A program made the translations under genes and the position numbers. Of a DNA stretch of 26,264 nt, positions 12,394-21,715 are shown in pieces. The DNA comes from Caldifarciminota bacterium (lineage in GTDB: Bacteria; Hydrothermota; E44-bin80). Every line of letters starts with the position of its first letter. Position 1 is the stretch's first letter. The stretch spans positions 1 through 26,264 of the forward strand of contig JAGMEZ010000493.1 in NCBI GenBank assembly GCA_023127905.1. The letters run 5' to 3'. The notes under the pieces were generated by a model. That model saw only the letters and a program-made list of their open reading frames with translations. It was not told the DNA's origin and ran no database searches.

Positions 12394-14781
12394 ATGAAGA
12401 AATACCTTATTATCCACGGACATTTTTACCAACCACCTCGAGAGAACCCATGGACAGAAGAAGTAGGAAAAGAGCAATCTGCTTTTCCCTATCATAACTG
12501 GAACAAAAGAATAGTAGAAGAATGTTACAGTCCAAATCTTGATGCTATTGTGCTTGACGAAGAAAAGAATCTACTTGATGTAGTTAACAATTTTCAAAAG
12601 ATTAATTTCAACTTTGGCCCAACTCTCCTTTCATGGATGGAGAAGAATGAAACAGAAACGTATTCAAGGATATTGAATTCTGAAAAGGAAAATGCAATCT
12701 CACAGGTATATAACCATATCATAATGCCTCTTTCAACAAGAAGAGATATGAGAACAGAGGTACTCTGGGGTATAAAAGATTTTAAATACAGATTCGGGAA
12801 AAAACCAAAAGGGATGTGGCTTCCAGAAACTGCTGTTTCAAGCGAGACACTCGAGGTTCTCGCCGAATGCGGCATAGAATTTACAATCTTAGCTCCTCAC
12901 CAGATCAGAATAATAAGAAAGATAAAAGGGGAATATACAAAAAAGGATATAGAGAAAACTTCAGAAATTTATCTTGTTCGATTAAATAATGGAAAATCAA
13001 TAAAAATTGTCTCATACGATAATTCTATTTCTCACAAAATATCCTTTGAAGGTTTGCTTCACAGCGGTGATAGTTTCTATAAAGACATAGATAATATATT
13101 CAACAAAACCAAAAACAACGTCCTTGTAATTGCAACAGATGGTGAAATATACGGGCATCATCACAGATTTGGAGAGATGGCACTTGCGTATGTTCTTAAT
13201 TCAATTGTAGCACGTACGGATATAGAAATTATTACTCTTAATGAGTATCTTTCTATGAAAGAACCAGAATATGAGGCTGAGATTGTTGAGAATACGTCCT
13301 GGAGTTGTATTCACGGTATAGACAGATGGCGTAATGACTGTGGCTGTTCAACTGGAGGAAAACCAGAATGGAATCAGAAATGGAGGAAGCCACTCCGGGA
13401 AGCGACCGATTGGTTAAAATGCATCCTTGATGAAATATTTGAGAACGAAGGAAGGAAATATATTCATGATGTTTGGAAAGCGCGCGATAATTATGTAGAT
13501 GTTTTAATACAAAGATCAGAAAATACTATCAGTGATTTTATTGACAATAATTCAATTATAAAAGATGACACCAATACAGTAAAGATCTTGAAACTTATGG
13601 AAATGCAGAGGAATGGGCTTTTTATGTTAACAAGCTGTGGTTGGTTCTTTTCTGATATATCAGGATTAGAAAGCGTGCAAATTCTAAAGTATGCAGGAAG
13701 AGCAATCGAACTTGCACAAGATTTTATTGATAGAAATTTGGAAGATGAATTTCTTGGAATGTTAGAATTTGCAAAAAGTAATAAAAATGAAGAAGAAAAT
13801 GGTGCAGTTATTTACAAAAAATATGTTAAACCATTGATACTCAATCATAAAAAGACAATTTGCCATTATGGCGCTTTTCAGTTAATAGATAACCCTCGAA
13901 ATGATCTTTTTTCCTTCGCTGTAACTGAACTTGATAAAAATGAATCATCCATGGGTGATATGTCCATGATTTCATCCCATTCTATTGTTAAGTCATTAAT
14001 AACAAAAGAGCAAAAGGAATTTGCTATGGTTGCTCTTAGAATTGCTGGTATTGATTTTCGTTTTTCAATCAAAGAATACGACACTTTCTTTGAAGATATT
14101 AAAGAGGAAATTTCAAAAAGGTTTACAGAACCAAATTTGACAGAGGTAACAAGGTTACTCGACCATAATTTTGGAGATGAATATTTTACCCTCGAAGCAC
14201 TATTACCTGATGTAAAGGAGGAGATATTGAAACTCCTTTCGGAGGATATCATTGAAAGGTTCAAAGATGCCTATAATACAGTATACGAGGAGAATAAGGG
14301 GGTAATGGAATACATTTCTAAAATTGGAGGAAACCTTCCTGATGGATTTCTAATTGCAGCACGCTATAGTCTGAATTCAAAACTTAGGGATGTATCATTG
14401 ATGCTTGATGAAGATGAGAATTCAATTAATGAAATTGTTTTTGTAAAAAATGAAGCACATAAATTAAATATTCAACTTGATGAAAAGAAAATTCTCAAAA
14501 GATTATCTAAGTATTTTACTAAATTAATTATTAATTTCATAAAAAACCCGCAAGCAGAATACTTAAAATCCATTATTAGTAAATATAATAATCTTGAATG
14601 CAACGGCATTGGATTTGATTCACGAGAAGCTCAGATTCATTTCTATAAATCAATAAAAAATCAAGGAAAAAGAAACGATATAATAAAAATTGTTGGAGAT
14701 GATTTATTTCTATCCCTATTGAGAATACTTCACATTAGCAATAAAACAATTAAATTTTCATCCATGCTTAAGTCCACGTAG
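12394..14781 (+). CDS. Glycoside hydrolase family 57 enzyme, DUF3536 type
   Basis: This 795-residue protein is a GH57 member of the DUF3536 subgroup, acting on alpha-glucans by a retaining mechanism in the cytoplasm (no signal peptide). It begins KKYLIIHGHFYQPPRENPW, the typical opening of this subgroup; the HGHFYQPP histidines belong to GH57 motif 1. GMWLPETAV places the likely nucleophile at Glu145, and ATDGEIYGHHHRFGE places the likely acid at Asp249. SWSC-HGIDRWRNDCGC (near 306-322) follows and leads into a helical DUF3536 C-terminal half. I begin at ATG 12394; the 13 codons of open frame upstream (from 12355) are word-like repeat DNA. The exact reaction (amylase, branching or transferase) is not settled. 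It is followed by a second GH57 70 bases later. Confidence 0.85.
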   Translation: MKKYLIIHGHFYQPPRENPWTEEVGKEQSAFPYHNWNKRIVEECYSPNLDAIVLDEEKNLLDVVNNFQKINFNFGPTLLSWMEKNETETYSRILNSEKENAISQVYNHIIMPLSTRRDMRTEVLWGIKDFKYRFGKKPKGMWLPETAVSSETLEVLAECGIEFTILAPHQIRIIRKIKGEYTKKDIEKTSEIYLVRLNNGKSIKIVSYDNSISHKISFEGLLHSGDSFYKDIDNIFNKTKNNVLVIATDGEIYGHHHRFGEMALAYVLNSIVARTDIEIITLNEYLSMKEPEYEAEIVENTSWSCIHGIDRWRNDCGCSTGGKPEWNQKWRKPLREATDWLKCILDEIFENEGRKYIHDVWKARDNYVDVLIQRSENTISDFIDNNSIIKDDTNTVKILKLMEMQRNGLFMLTSCGWFFSDISGLESVQILKYAGRAIELAQDFIDRNLEDEFLGMLEFAKSNKNEEENGAVIYKKYVKPLILNHKKTICHYGAFQLIDNPRNDLFSFAVTELDKNESSMGDMSMISSHSIVKSLITKEQKEFAMVALRIAGIDFRFSIKEYDTFFEDIKEEISKRFTEPNLTEVTRLLDHNFGDEYFTLEALLPDVKEEILKLLSEDIIERFKDAYNTVYEENKGVMEYISKIGGNLPDGFLIAARYSLNSKLRDVSLMLDEDENSINEIVFVKNEAHKLNIQLDEKKILKRLSKYFTKLIINFIKNPQAEYLKSIISKYNNLECNGIGFDSREAQIHFYKSIKNQGKRNDIIKIVGDDLFLSLLRILHISNKTIKFSSMLKST

Positions 14782-14851
14782 ATGTGAGCGTACCTTATGT
14801 TAGGTTACAGGAAAGCACAAAGGAAACAAACAATAAAGCTAAGAAAAAAAC

Positions 14852-16942
14852 ATGATTAGATTTATATTTGGTATCCATAATCATCAACCTCTTGGTAATC
14901 TCGACTGGGTTATAAAAAGAGCAACAGAGAAATGTTACATACCGTTTCTTGAAAAGGTGAGAAATTTTCCCTTTTTTAAGTTTGTTATACACATAAGTGG
15001 TGTGCTAATTGAATGGTTTGAAAAAAATAATCCTTACTATCTTGAACTTATTAAAAAATGTGTTCAAAGTGGTCAGGCAGAGATACTTTCCGGTGGTTAC
15101 TATGAACCTGTACTTTCATCCATCCCAAAAAGGGATAGAAGAAAACAAATTTCTCTCCTCACTCAGTATATAAAGAATCAATTTGGATTTAAACCATCTG
15201 GTATATGGCTTACAGAAAGGGTCTGGGAACCTGATCTTTTGGAAGATATTGCGCGGTCTGGAATCAAATATGTTGTTGTTGACGACAGGCATTTTACTGT
15301 CAGTGGTTTCGATTACTCTCAACTCCATTCTTACTACATCAGTGAATTTAACGAGCAAAGAATTTCCATCTTCCCCATTGATACAAAATTGCGGTATCTT
15401 ATACCTTTCAGACAACCCAAAGAAATCGAGGAATATATCAAAAAACTTGATGAAGAAGGGCACCAGATGGTAATCTATATTGACGATGGCGAAAAATTTG
15501 GTGAATGGCCAGGTACTAATAAATGGGTATATAAAGATGGCTGGCTTGATCAATTTATCCAAACTATGGGAAAACTTAATGATAATAAAATTCTCCAATT
15601 TTCAACATTTTCAGAAATTATTAAAGACTATCCACCAAAAGGAATAGTATATCTTTCTAACGCATCGTATATGGAGATGGAGGAATGGGCACTACCAGCA
15701 AGAAAAATAATTGAAATCGAATCATTAAAGAAGAAAACAGGAGATTCCCCCTTTATCAGGGGTGGACACTGGAAAAACTTCTTTACAAAATATTCTGAAT
15801 CAAATAGAATGCACAAATTCATGTTACTCATGAGTTCCCTTGTTAAAAAACAAAAAAATAAAAAAGCAGAGAAAATGCTTCTATCTTCCCAGTGCAACGA
15901 TGCATACTGGCACGGTGTTTTTGGCGGACTTTATCTTCCCCACCTCAGGCATGCAACATGGAAACAACTTTCTAAAACACTCAAAATTCTTAGTGATGGA
16001 ATGGAAAAGAAAGAGAATGATATTCTCGATTTTGACTATGATGGTAAAGATGAAATCTGGATTCATTCAAAATTATTTTCATCTATATTGAAACCATCAT
16101 TAGGCGGTCAACTCATACAACATATTCTTTTTAAATCAGGTAATAATTATCAAAACACTCTTATGAGAAGATTTGAATCATATCATCAAAAGATTATAGA
16201 TAATGTCTCGAAAACATCAATTATTGATGAATCTTCAATATATAATAACCATGAAGGTGTACCGAGTATTCACACTATAGGAAAAAATTATAGCGCTCCA
16301 ATTGAACTCTTCTATGATTGGTACGAGAGAAACAGTTTTATTGACCATTTCTTCAGCAAGCAGGCAACACTTGATGATTATGAACAATGTGACTTTCAAG
16401 AAATGGGAGATTTTGTTAACAATGAATATCAAGTTGAACAAGTTGATGATACAATTGTACTAACAAGAAATGGTGGAATATATGAAAGTAATAGTTTAAT
16501 ATCAACAATATATCTTACTAAATTATATTCATTTAATGAAGGTAATATTAAATGCAACTATATTATCACAAATACAGGGAGACAACCTATAAATATACGA
16601 TTTGGAATTGAGTTTAATCTTTTCTTCGGATTTTTATTATCAGGTAATGGGAGGGTGGAAATTAAAGAAAAATCTATTGATATATCAAAAAAGCTATTTA
16701 TTGAAGACGTCGATGCAATAGTTGCTATAGATGAAAAATTCAATCAACACTTTGAATTATTACTTTCAAAAAACTGCAACCTTTTCTATTTTCCTCTACA
16801 GACTATTTCCCAATCAGAGAAGGGATTTGATACAACTAACCAATGCCTTTCATTTCTCCCCTTCTGGAATCTTAAATTCTCCCCTGGAGAAATTTATGAA
16901 GTTGGTGTTCAGTGGAAATTCAAGAAAATATTTCATAATTAA
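14852..16942 (+). CDS. GH57 4-alpha-glucanotransferase / alpha-amylase
   Basis: This 696-residue protein is a close relative of the archaeal 4-alpha-glucanotransferase and amylase of GH57, which cuts and re-joins alpha-1,4-glucans. GIHNHQP opens motif 1, then EILSGGYYEPVL. GIWLTERVWEP gives the nucleophile Glu122 (Glu123 in the Thermococcus litoralis enzyme), and YIDDGEKFGEWP gives the acid Asp at 211-212 (Asp214 there). The C-terminal half carries the beta-sandwich (DUF1925/DUF1926-like) seen in this subgroup: WIHSKLFSSILKPSLGGQL near 408-426, and SFLPFWNLKFSPGE at the end. Length matches the family. No signal peptide is present. It is probably co-transcribed with the previous GH57 and the lipoprotein peptidase downstream (11-base gap). 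There is no Shine-Dalgarno sequence. Confidence 0.9.
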   Translation: MIRFIFGIHNHQPLGNLDWVIKRATEKCYIPFLEKVRNFPFFKFVIHISGVLIEWFEKNNPYYLELIKKCVQSGQAEILSGGYYEPVLSSIPKRDRRKQISLLTQYIKNQFGFKPSGIWLTERVWEPDLLEDIARSGIKYVVVDDRHFTVSGFDYSQLHSYYISEFNEQRISIFPIDTKLRYLIPFRQPKEIEEYIKKLDEEGHQMVIYIDDGEKFGEWPGTNKWVYKDGWLDQFIQTMGKLNDNKILQFSTFSEIIKDYPPKGIVYLSNASYMEMEEWALPARKIIEIESLKKKTGDSPFIRGGHWKNFFTKYSESNRMHKFMLLMSSLVKKQKNKKAEKMLLSSQCNDAYWHGVFGGLYLPHLRHATWKQLSKTLKILSDGMEKKENDILDFDYDGKDEIWIHSKLFSSILKPSLGGQLIQHILFKSGNNYQNTLMRRFESYHQKIIDNVSKTSIIDESSIYNNHEGVPSIHTIGKNYSAPIELFYDWYERNSFIDHFFSKQATLDDYEQCDFQEMGDFVNNEYQVEQVDDTIVLTRNGGIYESNSLISTIYLTKLYSFNEGNIKCNYIITNTGRQPINIRFGIEFNLFFGFLLSGNGRVEIKEKSIDISKKLFIEDVDAIVAIDEKFNQHFELLLSKNCNLFYFPLQTISQSEKGFDTTNQCLSFLPFWNLKFSPGEIYEVGVQWKFKKIFHN

Positions 16943-16953
16943 GGAGGTAGGAA

Positions 16954-19116
16954 ATGTCGTTGATTAAAAGATATTATGTTTTATTAATATCTATTTTTTT
17001 ATTAATTATTATTTGTATTTCCGGTTGCAGATTTCACACACGGGTCTCTCATATCCCCTCTAAATACAATCAAAATCTATCCCCTCCCGTTGTTGAAATA
17101 ATACCTAAAGCAGATTCCCTGCATGGGGATGTTCGCTTAGATAACTATTACTGGTTAAGAAACAGGCTAAGTTCAAAGGTAATTGATTATTTGAAGGCAG
17201 AGAATAAATATACTGAAGCCATGATGAAGCATACTGAAGAATTTCAGGAAAAATTGTACAGAGAACTTCTTGGAAGAATTAAAGAGACCGACCTTTCTGT
17301 TCCATACAGATTAGATAATTATTACTACTATTCACGTACTAAAGAAGGAAAACAGTATCCAATTTACTGTAGAAAAAAAGAAAGCCTTGATGCACAAGAA
17401 GAGATTTTACTCGATCAGAACGAACTTTCGATTGGACATTCATATTTTGAGATAGGTCTTTATGAAATCAGTCCGGATCATAAATTCCTTGTTTATTCTG
17501 TAGATACAACAGGTTCAGAAATATATACACTCTATATTAAGGATTTAAATAAGGATGAATTATGCACTGAGCAAATCCCGAATACAGGTTATACTGTTGA
17601 GTGGGCTAATGACAACAAGACCATTTTCTATACCATACTTGATGATACAAAACGTCCCTATAAGCTTTACAGACATATAATAGAAACGCATCCTGATGAG
17701 GATAAACTTATTTACCATGAAAAGGATAATGCTTTTTTCCTTTATATAGTAATTTCAAAAAATAGAAAGTATTTATTAATGGAAATGGGAAGCCATACTA
17801 CATCTGAGTTCTATTACTTACAGGCTGATAACCCAACAGGGGATTTCGAACTCATTCATCCACGAAAACATGAAGTTGAATATTACGTTGAATCTTATAG
17901 AGATATATTCTTCATTATTACAAATGAGATGGCAAATAATTTTAAGTTAATGGAAACCCCTGTAGCAAATCATTCTAAGGAAAATTGGAAGTGTGTTATA
18001 CCCCACAGAGATTCAATAAAAATAGATGGTTTCGAAGTTTTTAAAAACCATCTTGTGGTTTATGAAAGGGAAAATGGTCTACAAAAGATTAGAATAATGA
18101 ATCTTAACACTAATGAAATTCACTATGTAGATTTTCCCGAACCTGTTTATACTTACTGGAAAGAACGAAATCCAAATTTTAACACCAATATTCTTCGTTT
18201 TAATTACACATCCTTTATTACACCAAGATCTGTCTTCGATTACAATATGGACAACAGGATTCGTGAACTGAAAAAGCAGTACGAAGTACTTGGTGGATAC
18301 GATCCATCCAATTACCAATCAGAGAGAATTTTCACTAAAGCTAAGGATGGAACCATGATCCCAATATCGTTAGTTTATAAAAAGGGAATTGTTAAGGATG
18401 GGTGTAATCCTCTGATATTATTTGGCTATGGTGCATATGGAAGTAGTTATGATCCATACTTTTCCTCGATCCGGTTGAGCCTCCTGGATCGTGGTTTTAT
18501 ATATGGAATTAGCCATGTCCGTGGTGGGGGTGAAATGGGTCGATACTGGTATGAACAGGGAAAGTTGTTGTGTAAAATGAATACCTTCACTGATTTTATT
18601 ACCTGTGCAGAACATTTAGTTGCTGAAAATTATACGTCACATAATAATCTGGTCGTTTTTGGAGGAAGTGCTGGAGGATTACTCGTTGGTGCAGTAGTAA
18701 ATATGAGACCAGACCTTTTCAAAGCTGCCATTGCTGATGTCCCCTTTGTTGATGTTCTCAACACCATGCTTGACCCCTCTTTACCACTAACCGTTCTCGA
18801 ATATGAAGAGTGGGGTAATCCTAACGATAAGGAATATTATAACTATATAAAGTCATATTCTCCATATGACAACGTTGAACACAAAGAGTATCCCAATTTA
18901 CTGATTACTGCAAGTCTGAATGATACGCGTGTAATGTATTGGGAAGCAGCTAAATGGACAGCTAAATTAAGAAGTCTAAAAACAGATAAAAACATTCTAC
19001 TGCTAAAAACAGAAATGGGTGCAGGACATTTGGGTGCTTCTGGACGATATGACTACCTTAAGGACATCGCTTTTGAATATGCATTTATCTTCGATTTATT
19101 CGGGATAAAAGAATAA
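16954..19116 (+). CDS. Lipoprotein prolyl oligopeptidase (S9A, oligopeptidase B-like)
   Basis: This 720-residue serine peptidase of family S9A has an N-terminal seven-bladed propeller domain (about 70-430) and a C-terminal alpha/beta hydrolase. The catalytic triad can be placed: Ser572 in GGSAGGLL, Asp657 in LNDTRVMYWE, and His692 in GAGHLG. HVRGGGEMGRYWYEQGK (near 520) is the S9A signature, with the NTMLDPSLPLT loop as in oligopeptidase B. The N-terminus is a signal peptide with lipobox ISGC (Cys25). The mature enzyme should therefore be a lipid-anchored envelope protein, unlike the cytoplasmic PtrB of E. coli. AAGGAGGTAGG (16942-16952) is a strong ribosome site. It may process peptides at the cell envelope. 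The gene ends 11 bases after nothing unusual, with an AT-rich hairpin over the stop. Confidence 0.88.
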   Translation: MSLIKRYYVLLISIFLLIIICISGCRFHTRVSHIPSKYNQNLSPPVVEIIPKADSLHGDVRLDNYYWLRNRLSSKVIDYLKAENKYTEAMMKHTEEFQEKLYRELLGRIKETDLSVPYRLDNYYYYSRTKEGKQYPIYCRKKESLDAQEEILLDQNELSIGHSYFEIGLYEISPDHKFLVYSVDTTGSEIYTLYIKDLNKDELCTEQIPNTGYTVEWANDNKTIFYTILDDTKRPYKLYRHIIETHPDEDKLIYHEKDNAFFLYIVISKNRKYLLMEMGSHTTSEFYYLQADNPTGDFELIHPRKHEVEYYVESYRDIFFIITNEMANNFKLMETPVANHSKENWKCVIPHRDSIKIDGFEVFKNHLVVYERENGLQKIRIMNLNTNEIHYVDFPEPVYTYWKERNPNFNTNILRFNYTSFITPRSVFDYNMDNRIRELKKQYEVLGGYDPSNYQSERIFTKAKDGTMIPISLVYKKGIVKDGCNPLILFGYGAYGSSYDPYFSSIRLSLLDRGFIYGISHVRGGGEMGRYWYEQGKLLCKMNTFTDFITCAEHLVAENYTSHNNLVVFGGSAGGLLVGAVVNMRPDLFKAAIADVPFVDVLNTMLDPSLPLTVLEYEEWGNPNDKEYYNYIKSYSPYDNVEHKEYPNLLITASLNDTRVMYWEAAKWTAKLRSLKTDKNILLLKTEMGAGHLGASGRYDYLKDIAFEYAFIFDLFGIKE

Positions 19117-19131
19117 GAGGTCTTATTTTTT
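19112..19131 (+). terminator. Weak AT-rich terminator after the peptidase gene
   Basis: AATAAG pairs with CTTATT around an AGGT loop, followed by a T-rich run (TTTTTG). The stop codon lies within the left arm. The stem is only six base pairs and mostly A-T, so it is a possible rather than strong terminator. Confidence 0.4.
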
Positions 19132-19183
19132 GTTAATTTTGCTTTTTAATTTTAAAAGTGTGTTAGGTAACCTGATTTTTCTA

Positions 19184-19210
19184 TTGACAAAACGAAAGAT
19201 TTAGTATAAT
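19184..19210 (+). promoter_or_regulatory. Promoter of ftsEX
   Basis: TTGACA (19184-19189) and TATAAT (19205-19210) are both perfect consensus hexamers, but the spacer is 15 rather than 17 bases, which would weaken a standard promoter. The ftsE start lies 23 bases past the -10 box and has no Shine-Dalgarno sequence. Confidence 0.55.
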
Positions 19211-19233
19211 GTAAACCAAAATAAAAGTATACT

Positions 19234-19932
19234 ATGATACAGATATACGATACTGATGTAGTTTTTCATAAAGAGTGGTATGCATTAAAAAACATAAACC
19301 TAAAGATTGAGAAGGGCGAATTCATCTTTGTAACTGGTCCTTCTGGATGTGGAAAGACAACCCTTTTAAGGCTTATGTACATGGATATTTTTCCAACAAA
19401 AGGGGAAGTAATAGTTGCAGGGTATCACTCTTCAAGTATAAAATCCAAAGAAATTCCTTTCCTTCGAAGAAAAATTGGTGTCATCTTTCAGGATTTTAAA
19501 CTACTTCAGGATAGGGATCTATTTGACAATGTCTCATTCGCCCTACAGGTAACAGCAACACCAAGAAAACAGATAAAAGAGAAGGTTTTGAAAACAATTG
19601 CAGACGTTCATCTGAGTCACAAAAGGGATTCATTCCCATATCAGCTGTCTGGAGGTGAACAGCAGCGGGTTTCAATTGCTAGAGCATTGGTCAGAGAACC
19701 ATTTATTCTACTTGCGGACGAGCCCACAGGAAACGTTGACCCCGAAAGTACAAAACAGATTCTTGAACTGCTTAAAGATATAAATGCCTCAGGTACTGCT
19801 GTCATAATGGCTACTCATGAAATCCACCTTGTAAAAAAAAGCCCGTTTAGAAAAATTGTAGTGAAGATGGGTGAGGTAATCGAAGATACAAAAGACAACC
19901 TGAAAGAAGAAATATTTCTCGATAATTTATAA
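19234..19932 (+). CDS. ftsE: Cell division ATP-binding protein FtsE
   Basis: This 232-residue ABC ATPase works with FtsX at the divisome to regulate peptidoglycan hydrolases and septal assembly. Walker A is GPSGCGKT at 35-42, the signature is LSGGEQQRVSIARAL, and Walker B is ILLADEPTGNVD followed by the H-loop in MATHE. The Q-loop IFQDFKLL is typical. FtsE rather than a general LolD/MacB-type exporter is indicated by the ftsX gene 14 bases downstream and the family's usual length. The gene is preceded by its own promoter-like element. Confidence 0.9.
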   Translation: MIQIYDTDVVFHKEWYALKNINLKIEKGEFIFVTGPSGCGKTTLLRLMYMDIFPTKGEVIVAGYHSSSIKSKEIPFLRRKIGVIFQDFKLLQDRDLFDNVSFALQVTATPRKQIKEKVLKTIADVHLSHKRDSFPYQLSGGEQQRVSIARALVREPFILLADEPTGNVDPESTKQILELLKDINASGTAVIMATHEIHLVKKSPFRKIVVKMGEVIEDTKDNLKEEIFLDNL

Positions 19933-19946
19933 AAAAATAAATTATT

Positions 19947-20828
19947 ATGTTTATTCTCAGAGAAGCATTCAGAGGACTTTCTAAAAATAAATTGATGGCA
20001 CTCGTTACTTTCGGTGTTATGTTCTTTTCTCTTTTCATATTTGGTCTCTTTCTTATTTCAACAGTTAACCTATTCCTTCTAATTCAAAAAGCAGAAGAGA
20101 AGGTTGGAATTAGTGCCTTTTTAGAAGATGAACTTTCAGATAACGAAATTGAATCATTAAAAAGAGATATTTCATCACTAATGGGGGTTCAAGAGGTTAT
20201 TTTTGTATCAAAAAGCGAAGCTTTTGAAAAATTTAGAGAGGACCTTGGGGAAGATTCAGACCTTCTTGAAGCATTGGAGACAAACCCATTGCCAGCATCA
20301 TTTGACATTAAATTATACGAGAGTTTCAAGGATCCTAAAAATCTCGAAAGTATCTCCCGTAAGGTTGATGCAATGCCAGGTGTAGAAGAAATAAAATATG
20401 GCGAAGAATGGGTAAAAATCCTTGATAGAGTCGTAAAAGTATTGGTAGGTATTGATTTAATTCTTGGTGTAATAATCAGTTTTTCCTCTATTTTTGTTGT
20501 AGCAAATACTATTAAATTAACAGTTTTTGCTCGGCGTAAACAGATTGAAATAATGGAACTCGTGGGTGCTACCCATAGATTTATCATCAGCCCATTCCTT
20601 GTAGAAGGGGTAATTGAGGGTATTTTGGCAGGTGGTTTTGCATCGGGGCTTCTTTTTGGTATTTATAATATTTTTGCTGCAAGGCTTGGTGATTTTATAC
20701 AAGTAACAAGAGAATTATTTATAATTGTAGTAGTTTTTGGAACTTTACTTGGATATATTGGCAGTCATATCTCTGTTAAAAAATTCCTTCGTGCACCTAT
20801 AGGTACTGAATTACCAAAAGGGAAATAG
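19947..20828 (+). CDS. ftsX: Cell division permease FtsX
   Basis: This 293-residue membrane protein is the partner of FtsE. The first membrane segment is at about 17-44, after a cytoplasmic FILREAFRGLSKNKL helix typical of FtsX. The extracellular domain (about 48-165) includes FLEDELSDNEIESLKRDI, matching the family. The last three segments (about 172-200, 222-250 and 262-285) carry the FtsX permease repeat with KLTVFARRKQIEIMELVGAT, which is the coupling-helix region. Its length and order downstream of ftsE are standard. There is no Shine-Dalgarno sequence at the ATG. The gene converges with the lpxH-like gene, with 35 bases between the stops and no clear terminator. Confidence 0.9.
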   Translation: MFILREAFRGLSKNKLMALVTFGVMFFSLFIFGLFLISTVNLFLLIQKAEEKVGISAFLEDELSDNEIESLKRDISSLMGVQEVIFVSKSEAFEKFREDLGEDSDLLEALETNPLPASFDIKLYESFKDPKNLESISRKVDAMPGVEEIKYGEEWVKILDRVVKVLVGIDLILGVIISFSSIFVVANTIKLTVFARRKQIEIMELVGATHRFIISPFLVEGVIEGILAGGFASGLLFGIYNIFAARLGDFIQVTRELFIIVVVFGTLLGYIGSHISVKKFLRAPIGTELPKGK

Positions 20829-20863
20829 TAAAACCCAGACATAAGACCAAAGACTTTAATTGA

Positions 20864-21616
20864 TTACTTCCTTTGTTCTATTGTTTTATTCTTAAAGTAA
20901 TGAAGTGAAATCCCGTTTTTTGATATTCGAATATAGGAAAAATTATCTATCCAATCACCAATAATTGCAAATATTTTTCCATCTTTCTCCTCAATATGTG
21001 GATAATGAATATGTCCAAGTATCACCGCATCATACCCAATCTCCCACATATTCTCTGCAAAACTCTTCAATGGATGTCCTTCCAATGAAAATTTATTTTT
21101 CGAAGATTTCTGTCTGCTCATCTTTGAGACCCATCTCCCAAGAGCATATGCACAGTTAGGATGTAGAAGAGAAAAAAGGAAAATATTTATTGGCTGCCTT
21201 AAAAGAAGCTGTAAAAGCAGGTGTCCAAGGTCAAATCGTCCAAGTCCATCACCATGTGCAAAATATATTCTCTTACTAAAGCATTTAAACTTCATCGATT
21301 TTTTATAAACTCTCACTCCAATTTCTTTTTCAAAAAAAGGACCAACCCAGAAATCATGATTTCCTGCAATAAACCATACACTTACACCTGCCTTTATTAT
21401 TTCCTTAAGTTTTGCTAAAACATCAAAATATAGCCTTGGAATAACAGAATTATATTCGAAATAGAAGTCAAATAAATCACCACCAATTATAAGATCAGCC
21501 TTTTCCTGTTTTACCTTTTCAAGAAAGGATAAAAGATACTTTTCCTTTCTTTTCTCTTTAATTTTATCATCTGCCCCGAGATGAGCATCCGAAATACAAT
21601 AAATTATATCTTTCAT
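20864..21616 (-). CDS. lpxH: UDP-2,3-diacylglucosamine diphosphatase-like metallophosphoesterase
   Basis: This 250-residue calcineurin-like phosphoesterase is the fourth-step enzyme of lipid A synthesis, or a close relative. The metal-site residues are all visible: D10 and H12 (ISDAHLG), D47 (GGDLFDF), N86-H87-D88 (AGNHDFW), H121 (AHGDG) and H202/H204 (LGHIHYPH). The YPH and DFYFEY patches are common in LpxH-type sequences. LpxH and LpxH2 are not separable here. It is the only minus-strand gene in the window and faces ftsX tail to tail. Its start has no Shine-Dalgarno sequence and is leaderless (promoter at 21624-21651). With the barrel-like and lipoprotein genes it supports a diderm, LPS-bearing cell. 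Confidence 0.8.
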   Translation of the reverse strand: MKDIIYCISDAHLGADDKIKEKRKEKYLLSFLEKVKQEKADLIIGGDLFDFYFEYNSVIPRLYFDVLAKLKEIIKAGVSVWFIAGNHDFWVGPFFEKEIGVRVYKKSMKFKCFSKRIYFAHGDGLGRFDLGHLLLQLLLRQPINIFLFSLLHPNCAYALGRWVSKMSRQKSSKNKFSLEGHPLKSFAENMWEIGYDAVILGHIHYPHIEEKDGKIFAIIGDWIDNFSYIRISKNGISLHYFKNKTIEQRK

Positions 21617-21623
21617 TTTAATA

Positions 21624-21651
21624 ATTTTACCACATTATTTAAAAAAATCAA
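21624..21651 (-). promoter_or_regulatory. Leaderless promoter of the lpxH-like gene
   Basis: On the minus strand, TTGATT (21651-21646) and TAAAAT (21629-21624) are 16 bases apart, with a TG one base upstream of the -10 box. Exactly seven bases (TATTAAA) separate the -10 box from the ATG, so the A of the ATG is near the expected transcription start. Confidence 0.65.
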
Positions 21652-21715
21652 GACATTTATTATTTAAATTAGAGTTTAAACATTCGATAATGGATAGAAA
21701 TTTTCAAAATAATAG

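Noticed and set aside
13878..14264. Minus-strand open frame inside the first GH57 gene
   Set aside because: It mirrors the coding frame, is rich in Ser and Ile, has no ribosome site and no family resemblance.
15183..15473. Plus-strand overlapping frame in the second GH57 gene
   Set aside because: It lies wholly inside a gene with all catalytic motifs and has no independent signal.
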